NCBI RefSeq assembly: GCF_002906575.1
Contig: NZ_CP026309.1
Location: forward strand, 1,302,001-1,366,000
DNA: 64,000 nt
Source: Salinigranum rubrum
GTDB taxonomy: Archaea > Halobacteriota > Halobacteria > Halobacteriales > Haloferacaceae
Direction: 5' to 3'
This document shows positions 17,323 to 26,455 of this stretch, piece after piece. The stretch's first letter is position 1, and the number at the start of each line of letters is the position of its first letter. The notes below the pieces were generated by a model. That model saw nothing but the letters and a program-made list of their open reading frames with translations, had not been told where the DNA came from and searched no databases. Position numbers and translations under genes: made by a program.

Positions 17323-17805
17323 ATGGGTTCCGTAGTCACTTCGGAGACGACCGAATCGGTATCGAACGCCTGGCTGAGCGCTGGCATCGCCGGTATCGCG
17401 GGCACCGTGGTGTTCGGCGCGGTACAGATGCTGATGGGCGCGACGGGCGTCATCGCAGTCGCGATTCCCGCGCTCTACGGTATCTCGGGCCCGAACCTCG
17501 CGGTCGGCTGGGCGATTCACCTCTTCCACGGGGCCGTCCTGGGCCTCGGGTTCGCCCTGCTCGCGACCCGTTCGCCGACCCGGTCGTACGCCGAAGGCGT
17601 CGGTTCGAGTGCGGTTCTCGGCCTCGTCTACGGCCTGATCCTCACCATCCCGACTGCGGGTATCGCCATGCCGCTGTGGCTCTCGGCCGTCGGATTCCCG
17701 AACGCCCCGCCCCTGCCGAACCTCTCGCTGATGGCCTTCGTGGGTCACGGGGTCTACGGGCTAGTCCTCGGCGCGACGTATCCGGTGCTGCGCAGACTCC
17801 TCTGA
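17323..17805 (+). CDS. Four-helix membrane protein (DUF6789-like)
   Basis: A 160-residue protein with about four predicted helices (AGIAGIAGTVVFGAVQMLMG, LAVGWAIHLFHGAVLGLGFA, SAVLGLVYGLILTIPTAGIA, LMAFVGHGVYGLVLGATYP). The evenly spaced His residues in WAIHLFHG and FVGHGVYG are typical of a haloarchaeal family I recall as DUF6789, found around respiratory genes. No catalytic motif is visible. A TTAAAT at 17293-17298 gives a plausible TATA box for a leaderless start at 17323. Confidence 0.7.
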   Translation: MGSVVTSETTESVSNAWLSAGIAGIAGTVVFGAVQMLMGATGVIAVAIPALYGISGPNLAVGWAIHLFHGAVLGLGFALLATRSPTRSYAEGVGSSAVLGLVYGLILTIPTAGIAMPLWLSAVGFPNAPPLPNLSLMAFVGHGVYGLVLGATYPVLRRLL

Positions 17806-17860
17806 GTCGGGCCCGGGCCGGTCCCGGACCGCTTTTGTTCTCGCCACCGAACTCCCGTAC

Positions 17861-18091
17861 ATGACCGCCGTCGAAATCGAGTACTGCGTCCCCTGTGGCT
17901 TCCTCGACCGCGCACAGGACATCCAGCGCGCGCTCCTCCAGCAGTTCGGTGAGCGACTCGACAGGGTCGCGCTCGTCACCGGCGACCACGGCGTCCTCCA
18001 GGTTCGCGTCGACGGCGACGTCGTGTGGGACAAGGCCGACGACCCCTACGACGTCGACGAGATAACTCGACGTCTCCGCGAGTACGTCTGA
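17861..18091 (+). CDS. SelW/SelT-like Rdx-family protein
   Basis: A 76-residue thioredoxin-fold protein of the Rdx family (SelW, SelT, SelH). The redox motif is CVPC at residues 9-12 (IEYCVPCGF), with Cys in the position where animal homologs carry selenocysteine. The C-terminal DGDVVWDKADD matches the family. Such proteins are thought to act in thiol redox chemistry; the partner is unknown. Confidence 0.85.
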   Translation: MTAVEIEYCVPCGFLDRAQDIQRALLQQFGERLDRVALVTGDHGVLQVRVDGDVVWDKADDPYDVDEITRRLREYV

Positions 18092-18174
18092 GCCGACGAC
18101 GCAGACGAGATGCTCCCTCGACCAGGCCGAACACGAGACGAGAACGAGGAGACGACGAGAGAAGATGAGATGAG

Positions 18175-18587
18175 ATGAAGTCGGCCGAACACGCGACCAT
18201 CGGCGCGCTCGTCGGCGTTGTCGCCGTCGCCCTGCTCTTCGGTGGCGAGTCGCTTCCGGCGCAGGCCGCCCTCTGGGTCGCGGGCGTGTTCCTCTCCGTG
18301 TTCGTCGACCTCGACCACTTCCTCATCGCGCGCGTCATGCGCGGGGACTGGTCGAACCTCCGCCGGGCGGTCACGAACCCACGGGTGGGACTTGTCGACC
18401 AGGAACGGGTGTTCGCCGACGTCGACGAACCGCGCCTCCGACAGTACCGTCTCCTCTCGCATCTGGTCGTCGGGGCGTGCTCGTCGCACTCTCTTTCTGG
18501 GTCGACGGACGAGTGGCTTTCCTCGTCGCCGTGCTCCTCTACGTCCACGTGGTCGCGGACCTCGTCCGCGACGCCGAGTTGGCGTGA
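18175..18587 (+). CDS. Membrane protein of YdjM/DUF457 type, apparent single-base frameshift
   Basis: The gene begins MKSAEHATIGALVGVVAVAL and shows the D-x-D-H motif in FVDLDHFLIARV, typical of YdjM-like membrane-bound putative metal-dependent hydrolases. The frame as read turns Ser-rich after SHLVVGA. Adding one G to the G4 run at 18472-18475 gives GGVLVALSFWVDGRVAFLVA, then VLLYVHVVADLVRDAELA, and a stop at 18585-18587. The restored product is about 137 residues with several helices. A missing base in the assembly is the simplest explanation; substrate unknown. Confidence 0.65.
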
Positions 18588-18912
18588 GCGTCGTTGGCTA
18601 ACAGCCGGGACAGTTCCCTTCGTGCGGCGTCGCCCCGGACAACCGCTGCCCGCCGCACGTCCGTAGTCAGGTCACCGTTCGGGGCAGGGTGGCCGCGGCT
18701 TCGGATAAGAGGGTTCGGTGACCAGGTGACGTTTGCGGCCGGGTTCTGTGGTCCGGTGTCGATAACGGGAGAGATACTCACCCACCGAAGCGACTGCGTC
18801 GCTTCGAGCCTTCACTCGTTTCTCTCGTGAAGACCTCGCGTGCAGTCGCGGCCGGAGCCGCGACCGTCGCGCCCCCGCACGACGGCCGCGCAGACGTTTC
18901 GAGCGTACCGAC
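18588..18912. other. 325-bp gene-free gap with a double-hairpin element
   Basis: I see no supportable coding sequence here. The notable content is the 54-nt structured repeat listed separately at 18787-18840. Confidence 0.5.
18787..18840. repeat. 54-nt double-hairpin intergenic repeat, copy 1
   Basis: Hairpin 1 is GAAGCGACTGCGTCGCTTC (18787-18805). It is followed by GAGC and hairpin 2, CTTCAC (18810-18815) pairing with GTGAAG (18827-18832), then ACCTCGCG. A second copy at 27795-27848 keeps every spacing and shows compensatory changes in both stems. This suggests a conserved RNA or DNA structure. Confidence 0.6.
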
Positions 18913-19941
18913 TCAGTGTCCCCAGCGCCGCTTCGATTCGGGGTCCTCGTACCGGGCGTTTTCGATTCGCTCGAACTGAGTCGTCGAAAGCGAGATGTCG
19001 CACGCGCCGACGTTCTCGTCCAGTTGGTCGACGGTCCGCGCGCCCACAATCGGGACGCAGGTGAACGCCTCCTGTTCCATGAGCCACCGGAGTGCGACCT
19101 GGGCAGGGGTCGCATCGAGGTCGTCAGCGACCTCTCGAATCGCGTCGAGGACGTGCCAGCCGCGCTCGGAGAGGTAGTAGTCCGAGAACGACTCGTAAAT
19201 CGTGGCCCGCGAGCCGTCGGGCGCCTCCACCTTCGTGGGGTCGTCGGGGTCCGCGCGCTCGTACTTCCCCGTCAGGAACCCGCCGGCGAGCGGCGAGTAC
19301 GGGCAGACGGCGAGGTCCTGGTCGGCGCAGACGTCGAGGTAGTCCGCGACGTCGTCGCGGTAGGCCGCGTGAAACAGCGGTTGGGTGACCTCGAAGCGCT
19401 CCCAGTCGTGCTGGGTGCTCCTCCCGAGGGCTTTCATCAGCTTCCAGCCGGCCATCGTCGACGCGCCGAGGTAGTTCACCTTCCCCTCGTCGACGAGGCG
19501 CGTCAGGGTGGCGAGCGTCTCGTCGATTGGCGTCTCGTCGTCCCAGCGGTGGATGTAGTAGACGTCGAGGTAGTCGGTGCCGAGCCGTTCCAGCGTCCCC
19601 TCGATCTGTCGTCGGATGTGCGTCCGCGACAGCCCCGAGCCGTTGGGGTTCGACCCGTCGAAGCCGAAGTACACCTTCGACGCGAGGACGTACTGCTCGC
19701 GGTCGCGGCCGGCGAGCCAGTCGCCGATCCACGTTTCGCTCGTTCCGTTGGGGTCGCCGTAGACGTTCGCGGTGTCGATGAACGTCCCGCCGTGTTCGGC
19801 GAACCGGTCGAGGAGTTCGTGTGCCTCGTCGCGCGTCGTCTCCGGGCCGTCGGGCGAGTCGCGGCCGAACCGCCACGTCCCGAAGCAGAGCTCCGACACC
19901 TTCGTGCCAGTAGAGCCGAGCCGTCTGTAGTCCATGCTCAT
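18913..19941 (-). CDS. Aldo/keto reductase
   Basis: A 342-residue NADPH-dependent oxidoreductase of the AKR superfamily (voltage-gated potassium channel beta-subunit / YajO type). The catalytic tetrad is visible: Asp and Tyr in FIDTANVYGDP, Lys in VLASKVYFG and His in YYIHRWDD. C-terminal cofactor-binding elements include SPLAGGFLTGKY and VPIVGARTVDQL. The substrate cannot be told from sequence. I chose the start MSMDYRRLG at 19941 because the family begins right there. It is divergent from the Gfo/Idh dehydrogenase gene, so the two may share a promoter region. Confidence 0.9.
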   Translation of the reverse strand: MSMDYRRLGSTGTKVSELCFGTWRFGRDSPDGPETTRDEAHELLDRFAEHGGTFIDTANVYGDPNGTSETWIGDWLAGRDREQYVLASKVYFGFDGSNPNGSGLSRTHIRRQIEGTLERLGTDYLDVYYIHRWDDETPIDETLATLTRLVDEGKVNYLGASTMAGWKLMKALGRSTQHDWERFEVTQPLFHAAYRDDVADYLDVCADQDLAVCPYSPLAGGFLTGKYERADPDDPTKVEAPDGSRATIYESFSDYYLSERGWHVLDAIREVADDLDATPAQVALRWLMEQEAFTCVPIVGARTVDQLDENVGACDISLSTTQFERIENARYEDPESKRRWGH

Positions 19942-20053
19942 ACGTGTCGGTTGTCCGAGAGTCCACAAAACCCTCGGGGTTGCGGCTGTCACGGCCGGAG
20001 TGGCAGACTGCCCCGACCCACGCGCTTATCGGGCTTCCCGCTCGCACCCCGGT

Positions 20054-21085
20054 ATGCACCACGCCGCCTGTCTCGGCCTCGGCGACCTCGGCCGTCTCGA
20101 AGCACGTGTCCTCGATTCGCTCGACGGAGTTCGCCTCGTCGGCGGAGCCGACCCCTCCCCCGACGCTCGCGACCGGTTCGAGAGCGAACTTCACCGCCCC
20201 GCGTACGAGACGCTCGACGACCTGCTCACGTCCGAGGACGTCGACCTCGTCACCATCGTCACGCCGCACACCCTCCACTACGACCAGGCCCGCGAGTGTC
20301 TCTCCCGCGACGTCCACGTCCACATCGAGAAGCCGATGGTGACGGAGCGCTCTCACGCGGACGACCTCATCGCGCGGGCCGACGCGCACGGCCTCGTCCT
20401 CGCGGTCGGTTACCAGCGCCACTTCGACCCGCGCTTCCGGGAGATTCGACGCCTCGTCGACGACGGACGCATCGGGCGACCGCACATGGTCGTCGGCCAC
20501 CTCGAACAGGAGTGGATTCGCTGGACGCAACACCAGTGGCGGTCGACCCCCGACCTGTCCGGCGGGGGCCAACTGTACGACTCGGGGTCGCACCTGCTCG
20601 ACGTCCTCTGCTGGACGCTTCGGGCGGAACCCACCACGGTCACGGCGACGGTCGACCGCCGCGGGCACGACGTCGACGTCAACAGCGCGCTCACGATGAC
20701 CCTCGAACGCCGCGAGTCGGCCGTCCGGACGCGGCAGCCGAACCCGGCCTCCATCACCGCGAGCGTCGGCGTCTCCGGCGACGGCACCTCCGTCCCCGAC
20801 CCCGGCGAATCGCTGCGCATCTGGGGAACCGATGGGACGATTTCGTTCGACGGCGACACCATCACCGTGCGCGAGGCGGGGATGACCTACGAGACCACTC
20901 CGTCCGTCCCCGATTTCGAGGAACTCACCCGCCGCAAACTCGGGAACGTCGTCGACGCCATCGACGGCGAGGCCGAACTGGAGATTCCGGCGACCGACGG
21001 CCGACGCGTCGTCGCCCTCACCGAGGCGGCCTACGAGGCGGCCGAGCGTGGCGAGCGCGTGTCGGTGCCGGGGCCCGAAAAGTGA
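20054..21085 (+). CDS. Gfo/Idh/MocA-family oxidoreductase
   Basis: A 343-residue NAD(P)-dependent sugar or inositol dehydrogenase-like protein. The Rossmann motif is GLGDLGRLE near the N-terminus, and the family hallmark EKPMVTE supplies the catalytic Lys. The YDSGSHLLDVLCW region carries the Asp/His typical of the active site. The substrate is unknown. Divergent transcription with the aldo/keto reductase suggests related redox work on a polyol or sugar, which is inference. Confidence 0.9.
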   Translation: MHHAACLGLGDLGRLEARVLDSLDGVRLVGGADPSPDARDRFESELHRPAYETLDDLLTSEDVDLVTIVTPHTLHYDQARECLSRDVHVHIEKPMVTERSHADDLIARADAHGLVLAVGYQRHFDPRFREIRRLVDDGRIGRPHMVVGHLEQEWIRWTQHQWRSTPDLSGGGQLYDSGSHLLDVLCWTLRAEPTTVTATVDRRGHDVDVNSALTMTLERRESAVRTRQPNPASITASVGVSGDGTSVPDPGESLRIWGTDGTISFDGDTITVREAGMTYETTPSVPDFEELTRRKLGNVVDAIDGEAELEIPATDGRRVVALTEAAYEAAERGERVSVPGPEK

Positions 21086-21202
21086 CGTGACGGCGAGCCC
21101 TCCCGGGCGGTGTCTCTCCGCCGAACCCGCTCGGTTGCTTAAATAACCACCTCGCACGTGAGGCAGTATCGGCTCCCGTTTCGACGCCCAACACACGCTC
21201 AC

Positions 21203-21790
21203 ATGACACCGACACGACTGGCGTTCGGGGTCGGCCTGCTGTCGGCCGCCGGCGTGTACGTGCTGGTTCTGGGAACGCTGTCGGCCGACTACGACTGGTG
21301 GCCGCCCGGCGACAGGACGCCCGCGTACTACTGGCACTGGACGCTCGTCGCGCTCTTCGACGTGGCCCTCGTGGCTACCGCCGTCCTCGACTGGGGCGCG
21401 TGGGGACTGGCTCGTCCGGTGACGCTCGTGGGCGGAGCAACCCTCACGCTTCTCGGCACCGCCCTGTTCGCGTGGGGCGCACGGACGATGCGTTCGGACG
21501 AGACGATGGGCGTGACCGGTGACCTCTACACCGACGGTCCGTACGCCTACACCCGAAACCCACAGTACCTCGGGATGACCGTCGGCGTGCCCGGGTTCGC
21601 CCTGCTCGCCGATTCGTCGCTCGTGATGGCGCTCGCGGCCGTCCACGTCGGGTGGGTCCTGCTCTTGCCCCGTGCCGAAGAACCGCACCTGCGGGCGGAG
21701 TTCGGCGAGGCGTACGACCGGTACGCGGCACGGGTCCCGCGGTTCGTCGGTCTCCGCACCGTTCGACGAGTGGTGTCGAGCGACGCCTGA
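21203..21790 (+). CDS. Membrane methyltransferase of the PEMT/ICMT type
   Basis: A 195-residue protein with about five membrane helices. The C-terminal half matches the isoprenylcysteine carboxyl methyltransferase / phospholipid methyltransferase family. It has GDLYTDGPYAYTRNPQYLGM (the R-N/H-P-x-Y motif) and the closing pattern EEPHLRAEFGEAYDRYAARV with the conserved Glu, Phe-Gly and Tyr. Members methylate lipids or prenylated cysteines with SAM; the target here is unknown. I chose MTPTRLAFG at 21203 as the start. Confidence 0.8.
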   Translation: MTPTRLAFGVGLLSAAGVYVLVLGTLSADYDWWPPGDRTPAYYWHWTLVALFDVALVATAVLDWGAWGLARPVTLVGGATLTLLGTALFAWGARTMRSDETMGVTGDLYTDGPYAYTRNPQYLGMTVGVPGFALLADSSLVMALAAVHVGWVLLLPRAEEPHLRAEFGEAYDRYAARVPRFVGLRTVRRVVSSDA

Positions 21791-21831
21791 GTCGGGGGCG
21801 TCCGTCCTCGTTCGAAGCTCTTCCGCGAGCA

Positions 21832-21885
21832 GACGACGGTCAGAGAGTGACGACGACAGTCAGAGAGTGACGACGACAGTCAGAG
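21832..21885. repeat. 20-bp tandem repeat, 2.7 copies
   Basis: The unit GACGACAGTCAGAGAGTGAC is repeated head to tail, the first copy with one change (GACGACGGTC). It lies in the 210-bp gap between the methyltransferase and the PAP2 gene. It is probably a slippage product. Confidence 0.75.
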
Positions 21886-22000
21886 GAGCACGACCACCTC
21901 ACGCCGAACAGGTATCCGCCCCTGAATGCACGCGTGTTCGGACTGACTGGCGAGGCTGACTCCACAAGGTTGTTTTTCGCCCAGCCCCTATCTCCGGGGG

Positions 22001-22987
22001 ATGAACAGACGGAACTGGGCTGCGGTCGCGGCCTCTACCGCAGTCGTGCTTCTCCTCGCCGTCCTTTCGGTTCTGGGCCCCGACATCTCCCTCGCCGACC
22101 GAAGCACCGAGTACTTCGAGCCCCTGTCCCCACAGGCCGGAATCGTCCTCCTCGTCGCCGGAATCGTCACGCAGTTCGGCGACCCGTGGTTCCTGCTGCT
22201 CGTCGCGGCGTTCATCTACCTGGCCGAGAGCGAACGGACGGGCGTTCGGGACTCCCGTGACGGAGCGTTCGTTCTCGGCGTCACGTTCGCGGCGTTCTCC
22301 TTCATCGACCTCCTCAAGAACGTCTTCGTCGGTCCCCGACCCCCCGGCGCGGGGACCGTCGAGATTCCGATGTGGCTCCCGACCGCCCTGGGAGGAGTCT
22401 TTCAGAGCATCACGACCGGGTCCGGCTACGCGTTCCCGAGCGGTCACGCGCTCGGGACGACCGCTGTCTTCGCCGCCATCGCGTACAAACTCGACCTCGG
22501 CGAGCGACGGGTCCGATGGGCGGTCGCGGGACTCGGCGTGGTCCTCGTCGCCGGGTCGCGAGTCGTCCTCGGCGTACACTTTCTCGTCGACATCCTCGTC
22601 GGCTGTGTCGCCGGTCTGTGCCTGTTCGCGGTCGCGACGACCGTCGGAAGTCGACGACCCTCCCGCGTCTTCGCCCTCGGCGTCGGTCTCGGCGTCCTGG
22701 CCGTGTTGGCGAGCATGGGCTCTCCCGAAGTCGTCTGGAAGGCCGGTCAGTGGCTCGGGGCCTCACTGGGTGCCGGAGTCGCGTGGCATCGACTCCGCCC
22801 GACGTCTATGCTCACGTTTCAGGAGGCCGTCGTCGCGGGCGTCCCGATCGCGGTCGCCTGGATCACCATCTACCTGACGTCGCCCCCGCTCGTCGTGACA
22901 GTCCTTGCGACGGCGGTCGCAGCGGGCGTGACGGTCGCCGCCCCGACACTGATCAACTCGGGTTCGACGTTCCCGAGGCCGATCTGA
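22001..22987 (+). CDS. PAP2-family membrane phosphatase
   Basis: A 328-residue membrane phosphatase with about nine helices. The three PAP2 motifs are present in order: KNVFVGPRP (K-x6-R-P), FPSGHALG (PSGH) and SRVVLGVHFLVD (S-R-x5-H-x3-D). They face the outer side of the membrane. Family members dephosphorylate lipid phosphates such as undecaprenyl or prenyl pyrophosphate and phosphatidate. Here it may recycle the dolichol-type carrier, but that is inference. The C-terminal 100 residues add hydrophobic helices beyond the PAP2 core. Confidence 0.88.
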   Translation: MNRRNWAAVAASTAVVLLLAVLSVLGPDISLADRSTEYFEPLSPQAGIVLLVAGIVTQFGDPWFLLLVAAFIYLAESERTGVRDSRDGAFVLGVTFAAFSFIDLLKNVFVGPRPPGAGTVEIPMWLPTALGGVFQSITTGSGYAFPSGHALGTTAVFAAIAYKLDLGERRVRWAVAGLGVVLVAGSRVVLGVHFLVDILVGCVAGLCLFAVATTVGSRRPSRVFALGVGLGVLAVLASMGSPEVVWKAGQWLGASLGAGVAWHRLRPTSMLTFQEAVVAGVPIAVAWITIYLTSPPLVVTVLATAVAAGVTVAAPTLINSGSTFPRPI

Positions 22988-23191
22988 GACGGACGTCGGA
23001 CGGGGGTTCGGGACCCGAACGCGTCGCTCTGTCGAACCACGTCGAGTCGAGGCGTCGTCTCGGAGACGCGACCGCCCGCACATCAGCCGACCGGTTCCAC
23101 CCGGTCGCTGTCGTCGGTCCCGTGCTCACCGCGCCCGCGGGGAGCGACAGAAAAGCCAACGCTTACCCCCGAACCGCTGTCAGCGTACGGT

Positions 23192-24223
23192 ATGGACGAG
23201 GTACTGGTCGCTGAGAACGTCAGAAAGTCCTACGGCGACGTTCAGGCGCTTCGTGGGGTTTCCCTCTCCGTCGGGGCCGGCGAGGTGTTCGGTCTCATCG
23301 GCCCGAACGGGGCGGGCAAGACCACGCTCGTCCGGGGGCTCACCGGCACGACGAGCGTGGAAGGGACGGTCCGCGTCCTCGGAAAGCCACCCGAAGCCGT
23401 CGACGCGAACCGGCTCGGCCTCCTGCCGCAGTCTTTTTCCCCCGCGGCACGGCTCACGCCCCGGGAACTGCTCTCGCACTACGCCGGCCTCTACGACGCG
23501 GCGCGCGACCCCGACGTCGTCCTCGACGAGGTCGGACTCGCCGATACGGCCGACACCTGGTACGAGCACCTCTCGGGCGGCCAACAGCGCCGGACGTGCG
23601 TCGGTGCCGCCCTCGTGAACGACCCGGACGTGCTCTTCCTCGACGAGCCAACGACCGGAATCGACCCGGCCGGCCGGCGCGCGGTCTGGCGGCTCGTCGA
23701 CCGCCTCACGGCCGGCGGGACGACGGTCTTTCTGACCAGCCACTCGATGCAGGAGGTGGCTCGCCTCGCCGACCGCGTCGGACTCGTCCGCGGCGGCGAA
23801 CTCGTCGCGGTCGGCTCCCCCGACGAACTGATACGCGAACACGGCGGGGAGAGCACGCTCGCCGTCGAGACCGAGTCGGCACGGGAGGCGACCGACGCGC
23901 TCGACGGGAACTACGCGGTCTCGGTCGTCTCCGACGGACTCGTCGTCAGCGGGGTCGACCCGCGCGACATCGGCGACGTGGCGACGACGCTCGACGAGGC
24001 AGGCGTCGACTACGGCTCGTTGGCGTGGTCGGAGCCGTCGCTCGAAGACGTCTACCTGTCGCTCACCGGCGAGTCGTTCGAGGGGCAGGAGCGAGGCGTC
24101 ACGCCGCCGGCGTCCGCGGGCGAGAGCGACGACGGGTCGGTCGCCGTCGGTGACGGTGCTGGTGCTGGTACGGGTGCGAGTGCGGGCACGGAGACGAGTG
24201 CGGGGCCGGAGGAGGGACGATGA
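23192..24223 (+). CDS. ABC-2-type transporter ATP-binding protein
   Basis: A 343-residue ATPase of a DrrA/CcmA-like export system. Walker A is GPNGAGKTT, signature LSGGQQRR, Walker B VLFLDEPTT, and the switch His lies in FLTSHSM. The Q-loop is present as LLPQSF. After the nucleotide-binding domain there is a regulatory C-terminal region and a Gly/Ala/Ser/Thr-rich tail (GAGAGTGASAGTETSAGPEE). It overlaps the permease start by four bases, giving a two-gene operon. The exported substrate is not readable. Confidence 0.92.
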   Translation: MDEVLVAENVRKSYGDVQALRGVSLSVGAGEVFGLIGPNGAGKTTLVRGLTGTTSVEGTVRVLGKPPEAVDANRLGLLPQSFSPAARLTPRELLSHYAGLYDAARDPDVVLDEVGLADTADTWYEHLSGGQQRRTCVGAALVNDPDVLFLDEPTTGIDPAGRRAVWRLVDRLTAGGTTVFLTSHSMQEVARLADRVGLVRGGELVAVGSPDELIREHGGESTLAVETESAREATDALDGNYAVSVVSDGLVVSGVDPRDIGDVATTLDEAGVDYGSLAWSEPSLEDVYLSLTGESFEGQERGVTPPASAGESDDGSVAVGDGAGAGTGASAGTETSAGPEEGR

Positions 24224-24975
24224 GCCGCTTCGGTCGCGTCTCCGCCGAGTTCACCGCCGCCTGGTACTCCTTCCTCCGCCGTCGGACCGCGGTGTTCTTC
24301 ACGTTCTTCTTCCCGGTCATCATCGTCCTCATCTTCGGCGTGCTGGTGCAGACCCAGCCCACCGGCGGCGGCCTGTTCGCGGAGCCTCCCGGCTACTACG
24401 TCCCCGGCTACCTGGCCGTCGTCGTGCTGTTCACGCCGCTGTCGCGCGTCGGCTCGACCGTCGCACGGCATCGGGAGGGAAACCGCTTCCAGAAGCTGGC
24501 GACGACGCCGCTGTCGCGCGGAGAGTGGCTCCTCGCACACACCCTCGTGAACGTGGTCGTCATCGGCCTCGCGGCGCTCGTGCTCCTCGTGCTCGTGGTT
24601 CTCCTGACCGGGGCGTCGGTTCCGCTCGCGCCCGCGAGCCTCGCGCTCGTCCCGTTCGTCGCCCTCGGGGTGGCGCTGTTCTGCGGACTCGGCTCCATCA
24701 TCGGGCGGCTCTCGAGTTCCCAAGACGGCGTCATCGCCGCGAGCAACGCCGTCGCCCTCCCGCTTTTGTTCCTCTCGGAGACGTTCGTCACGACCGACCT
24801 CCTCCCGGCGTGGTTCCGGCCGGTGACCGCACTGTCGCCGCTGACGTACTTCGCACGCGGGGTGCGTGCGCTCACGTTCTCCGGTGGCGACTGGGCGGGT
24901 CCCCTCGGGATGCTCGCGCTCCTCGCAGTCGTCGTCTTCGCCGTGGGCGCCGTCGCGGTGCCGTGGACCGAATAG
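24220..24975 (+). CDS. ABC-2-type transporter permease
   Basis: A 251-residue permease with six predicted helices, the first being VFFTFFFPVIIVLIFGVLV. The ABC-2 pattern is clear, including a large first loop and the LPLLFLSETFVTTDLLPAWF region near the C-terminus. Together with the overlapping ATPase gene it forms a complete exporter. Drug, lipid or polysaccharide export are all possible. Confidence 0.9.
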   Translation: MSRFGRVSAEFTAAWYSFLRRRTAVFFTFFFPVIIVLIFGVLVQTQPTGGGLFAEPPGYYVPGYLAVVVLFTPLSRVGSTVARHREGNRFQKLATTPLSRGEWLLAHTLVNVVVIGLAALVLLVLVVLLTGASVPLAPASLALVPFVALGVALFCGLGSIIGRLSSSQDGVIAASNAVALPLLFLSETFVTTDLLPAWFRPVTALSPLTYFARGVRALTFSGGDWAGPLGMLALLAVVVFAVGAVAVPWTE

Positions 24976-24985
24976 GAAAAGAGCG

Positions 24986-26362
24986 TCAGCCGTCACCCTG
25001 CGGCGTCGGCGTCGCCGTCGCGGGTTCCTCGATGCCGAGCCACGAGAGCTTGAGTTGCCCGGGCCACTGCTGGTCCTGGCTCCGGTCGCGGTGTGGCCGC
25101 GGTGAGACGCCCGTCGCGATGACGAACTCGCCGACCTGGTGGAGGTTCGCGTAGAGGTTCGGCCCGTCGTAGTCGTAGTACACGCGCGTCCACTCCCGGT
25201 TGGCCATGCTCGTCGTTCCGTCCTCACCGAGCGTCGTCGAGAGGAGCGTCTCCACCGCCGCCGCGGCCGCCTCCTCGTTCTCGAACCGCTGGAGGAAGAC
25301 GGGGACGCCCGCGAACTGCTCGTCGTTGTCGGTGCCGGTGACGAGCCTGTTCGCCACGACGTACGCGTGGTCGACCCGCCCCTCGCGGGCGACCGTCGCG
25401 TCGAACACGTTCGTGTACGCCGGTTCGTAGTCGCCGACGCGTTCGCGCCACGCCTGCGTGTCTTCGAGGATGTCGACCGCCCCGTCGGAGAACGCGTAGA
25501 TGTACCCGTTCGGGCGCTCGTTCTCGTGGTCGTAGATGTCGTGACCGGCGTCGTAGACGTGTGCGTGTGCGTAGACGCGCTGCCCGGTCGCGAACTCGTG
25601 TGCGTGCGGACGAACCGAGTCGCTCGCGCGGTCGCTGTACTCGTCGGAGAACGTCTGTGTCGTGAAGTTGTCCCCCGGTGGGTAGCTCACGCCGAAGATC
25701 GCCTGCTCGCCGCCGCCCGACATGAGGAGGCTGTGGAGCGGGTCTTCGATGGGGTGTGCCGAGAGGTTCTGGTCGAGGTACGACTCGTTCGTCACGCGGG
25801 TGTAGAACACGTCGAGTCGGTTCAGCGCGTCCTCTTGGGCCGCCGTGTCGTCCTGCTCGACCGCCGCCTCGAAGTTGCGGACGTAGACGTTGTTCCCGCG
25901 TCGAAGGGCCGCGTCGAGTTCGAAGTGCGGCGCGAGGTCCTCCGTCACGAACTCTGCGAGTTCGGTCGTCTTCGAGCGGAGTTCCTCCACGTCGCCCATC
26001 GTGAGGGTGTTCACCTCTTTGAGCTTCGCGACGGTTTCGGCGACCGGTTTGACCGCGAGCAGATAGCGACGCCTCGCGCGCTGGTACTCGGTTCCGAACC
26101 AGCGGATCTCGTCCATCACGTTTCGGGTCCGAACGAGGAACTCGGATTCGGGTTCGGGCGTGGGCGTCGGCGTCTCCGTCGGGGTCGGCGTCTCCGTCGC
26201 CTCGTTCGAGTCTCCGCCACCCTCGCTGTCGCCGCCGCCGCTCTCGCTGGCACCGTCGTCGTCGCTGCCGCCGCCCGATCCGAGCATTCCGGTACATCCC
26301 GCCAGCAGCGGGAACGAGAGCGACGACGTGAGAGCGAGCACCCGTCGTCGGGAGTGGTCCAT
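24986..26362 (-). CDS. Tat-exported lipoprotein of unknown function
   Basis: A 458-residue protein with a twin-arginine-type signal and lipobox (MDHSRRRVLALTSSLSFPLL, then AGC with the lipid-modified Cys at residue 23). A Gly/Ser/Asp linker and a Thr/Pro tract (TPTPTETPTPTPEP) follow. The rest is a soluble domain on the outer face with no motif I know; it begins with a long helical region (YQRARRRYLLAVKPVAETVA). Haloarchaea encode many such orphan lipoproteins. The convergent ABC exporter ends 10 bp away on the other strand. Confidence 0.75.
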   Translation of the reverse strand: MDHSRRRVLALTSSLSFPLLAGCTGMLGSGGGSDDDGASESGGGDSEGGGDSNEATETPTPTETPTPTPEPESEFLVRTRNVMDEIRWFGTEYQRARRRYLLAVKPVAETVAKLKEVNTLTMGDVEELRSKTTELAEFVTEDLAPHFELDAALRRGNNVYVRNFEAAVEQDDTAAQEDALNRLDVFYTRVTNESYLDQNLSAHPIEDPLHSLLMSGGGEQAIFGVSYPPGDNFTTQTFSDEYSDRASDSVRPHAHEFATGQRVYAHAHVYDAGHDIYDHENERPNGYIYAFSDGAVDILEDTQAWRERVGDYEPAYTNVFDATVAREGRVDHAYVVANRLVTGTDNDEQFAGVPVFLQRFENEEAAAAAVETLLSTTLGEDGTTSMANREWTRVYYDYDGPNLYANLHQVGEFVIATGVSPRPHRDRSQDQQWPGQLKLSWLGIEEPATATPTPQGDG

Positions 26363-26455
26363 GTAGGGCCCGTTCCGGGGCCGAGTTCTTGAGCGTTCGC
26401 GTCGGGATATCAGTCTTGAGTCTCAGAACCTCCGCGTTCTCTCCGAAGTGCGGGA

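Noticed and set aside
19124-21688. An 854-codon minus-strand frame
   Set aside because: It runs antisense to the Gfo/Idh and methyltransferase genes and out of frame with the aldo/keto reductase. Composition is typical of shadow frames in GC-rich DNA.
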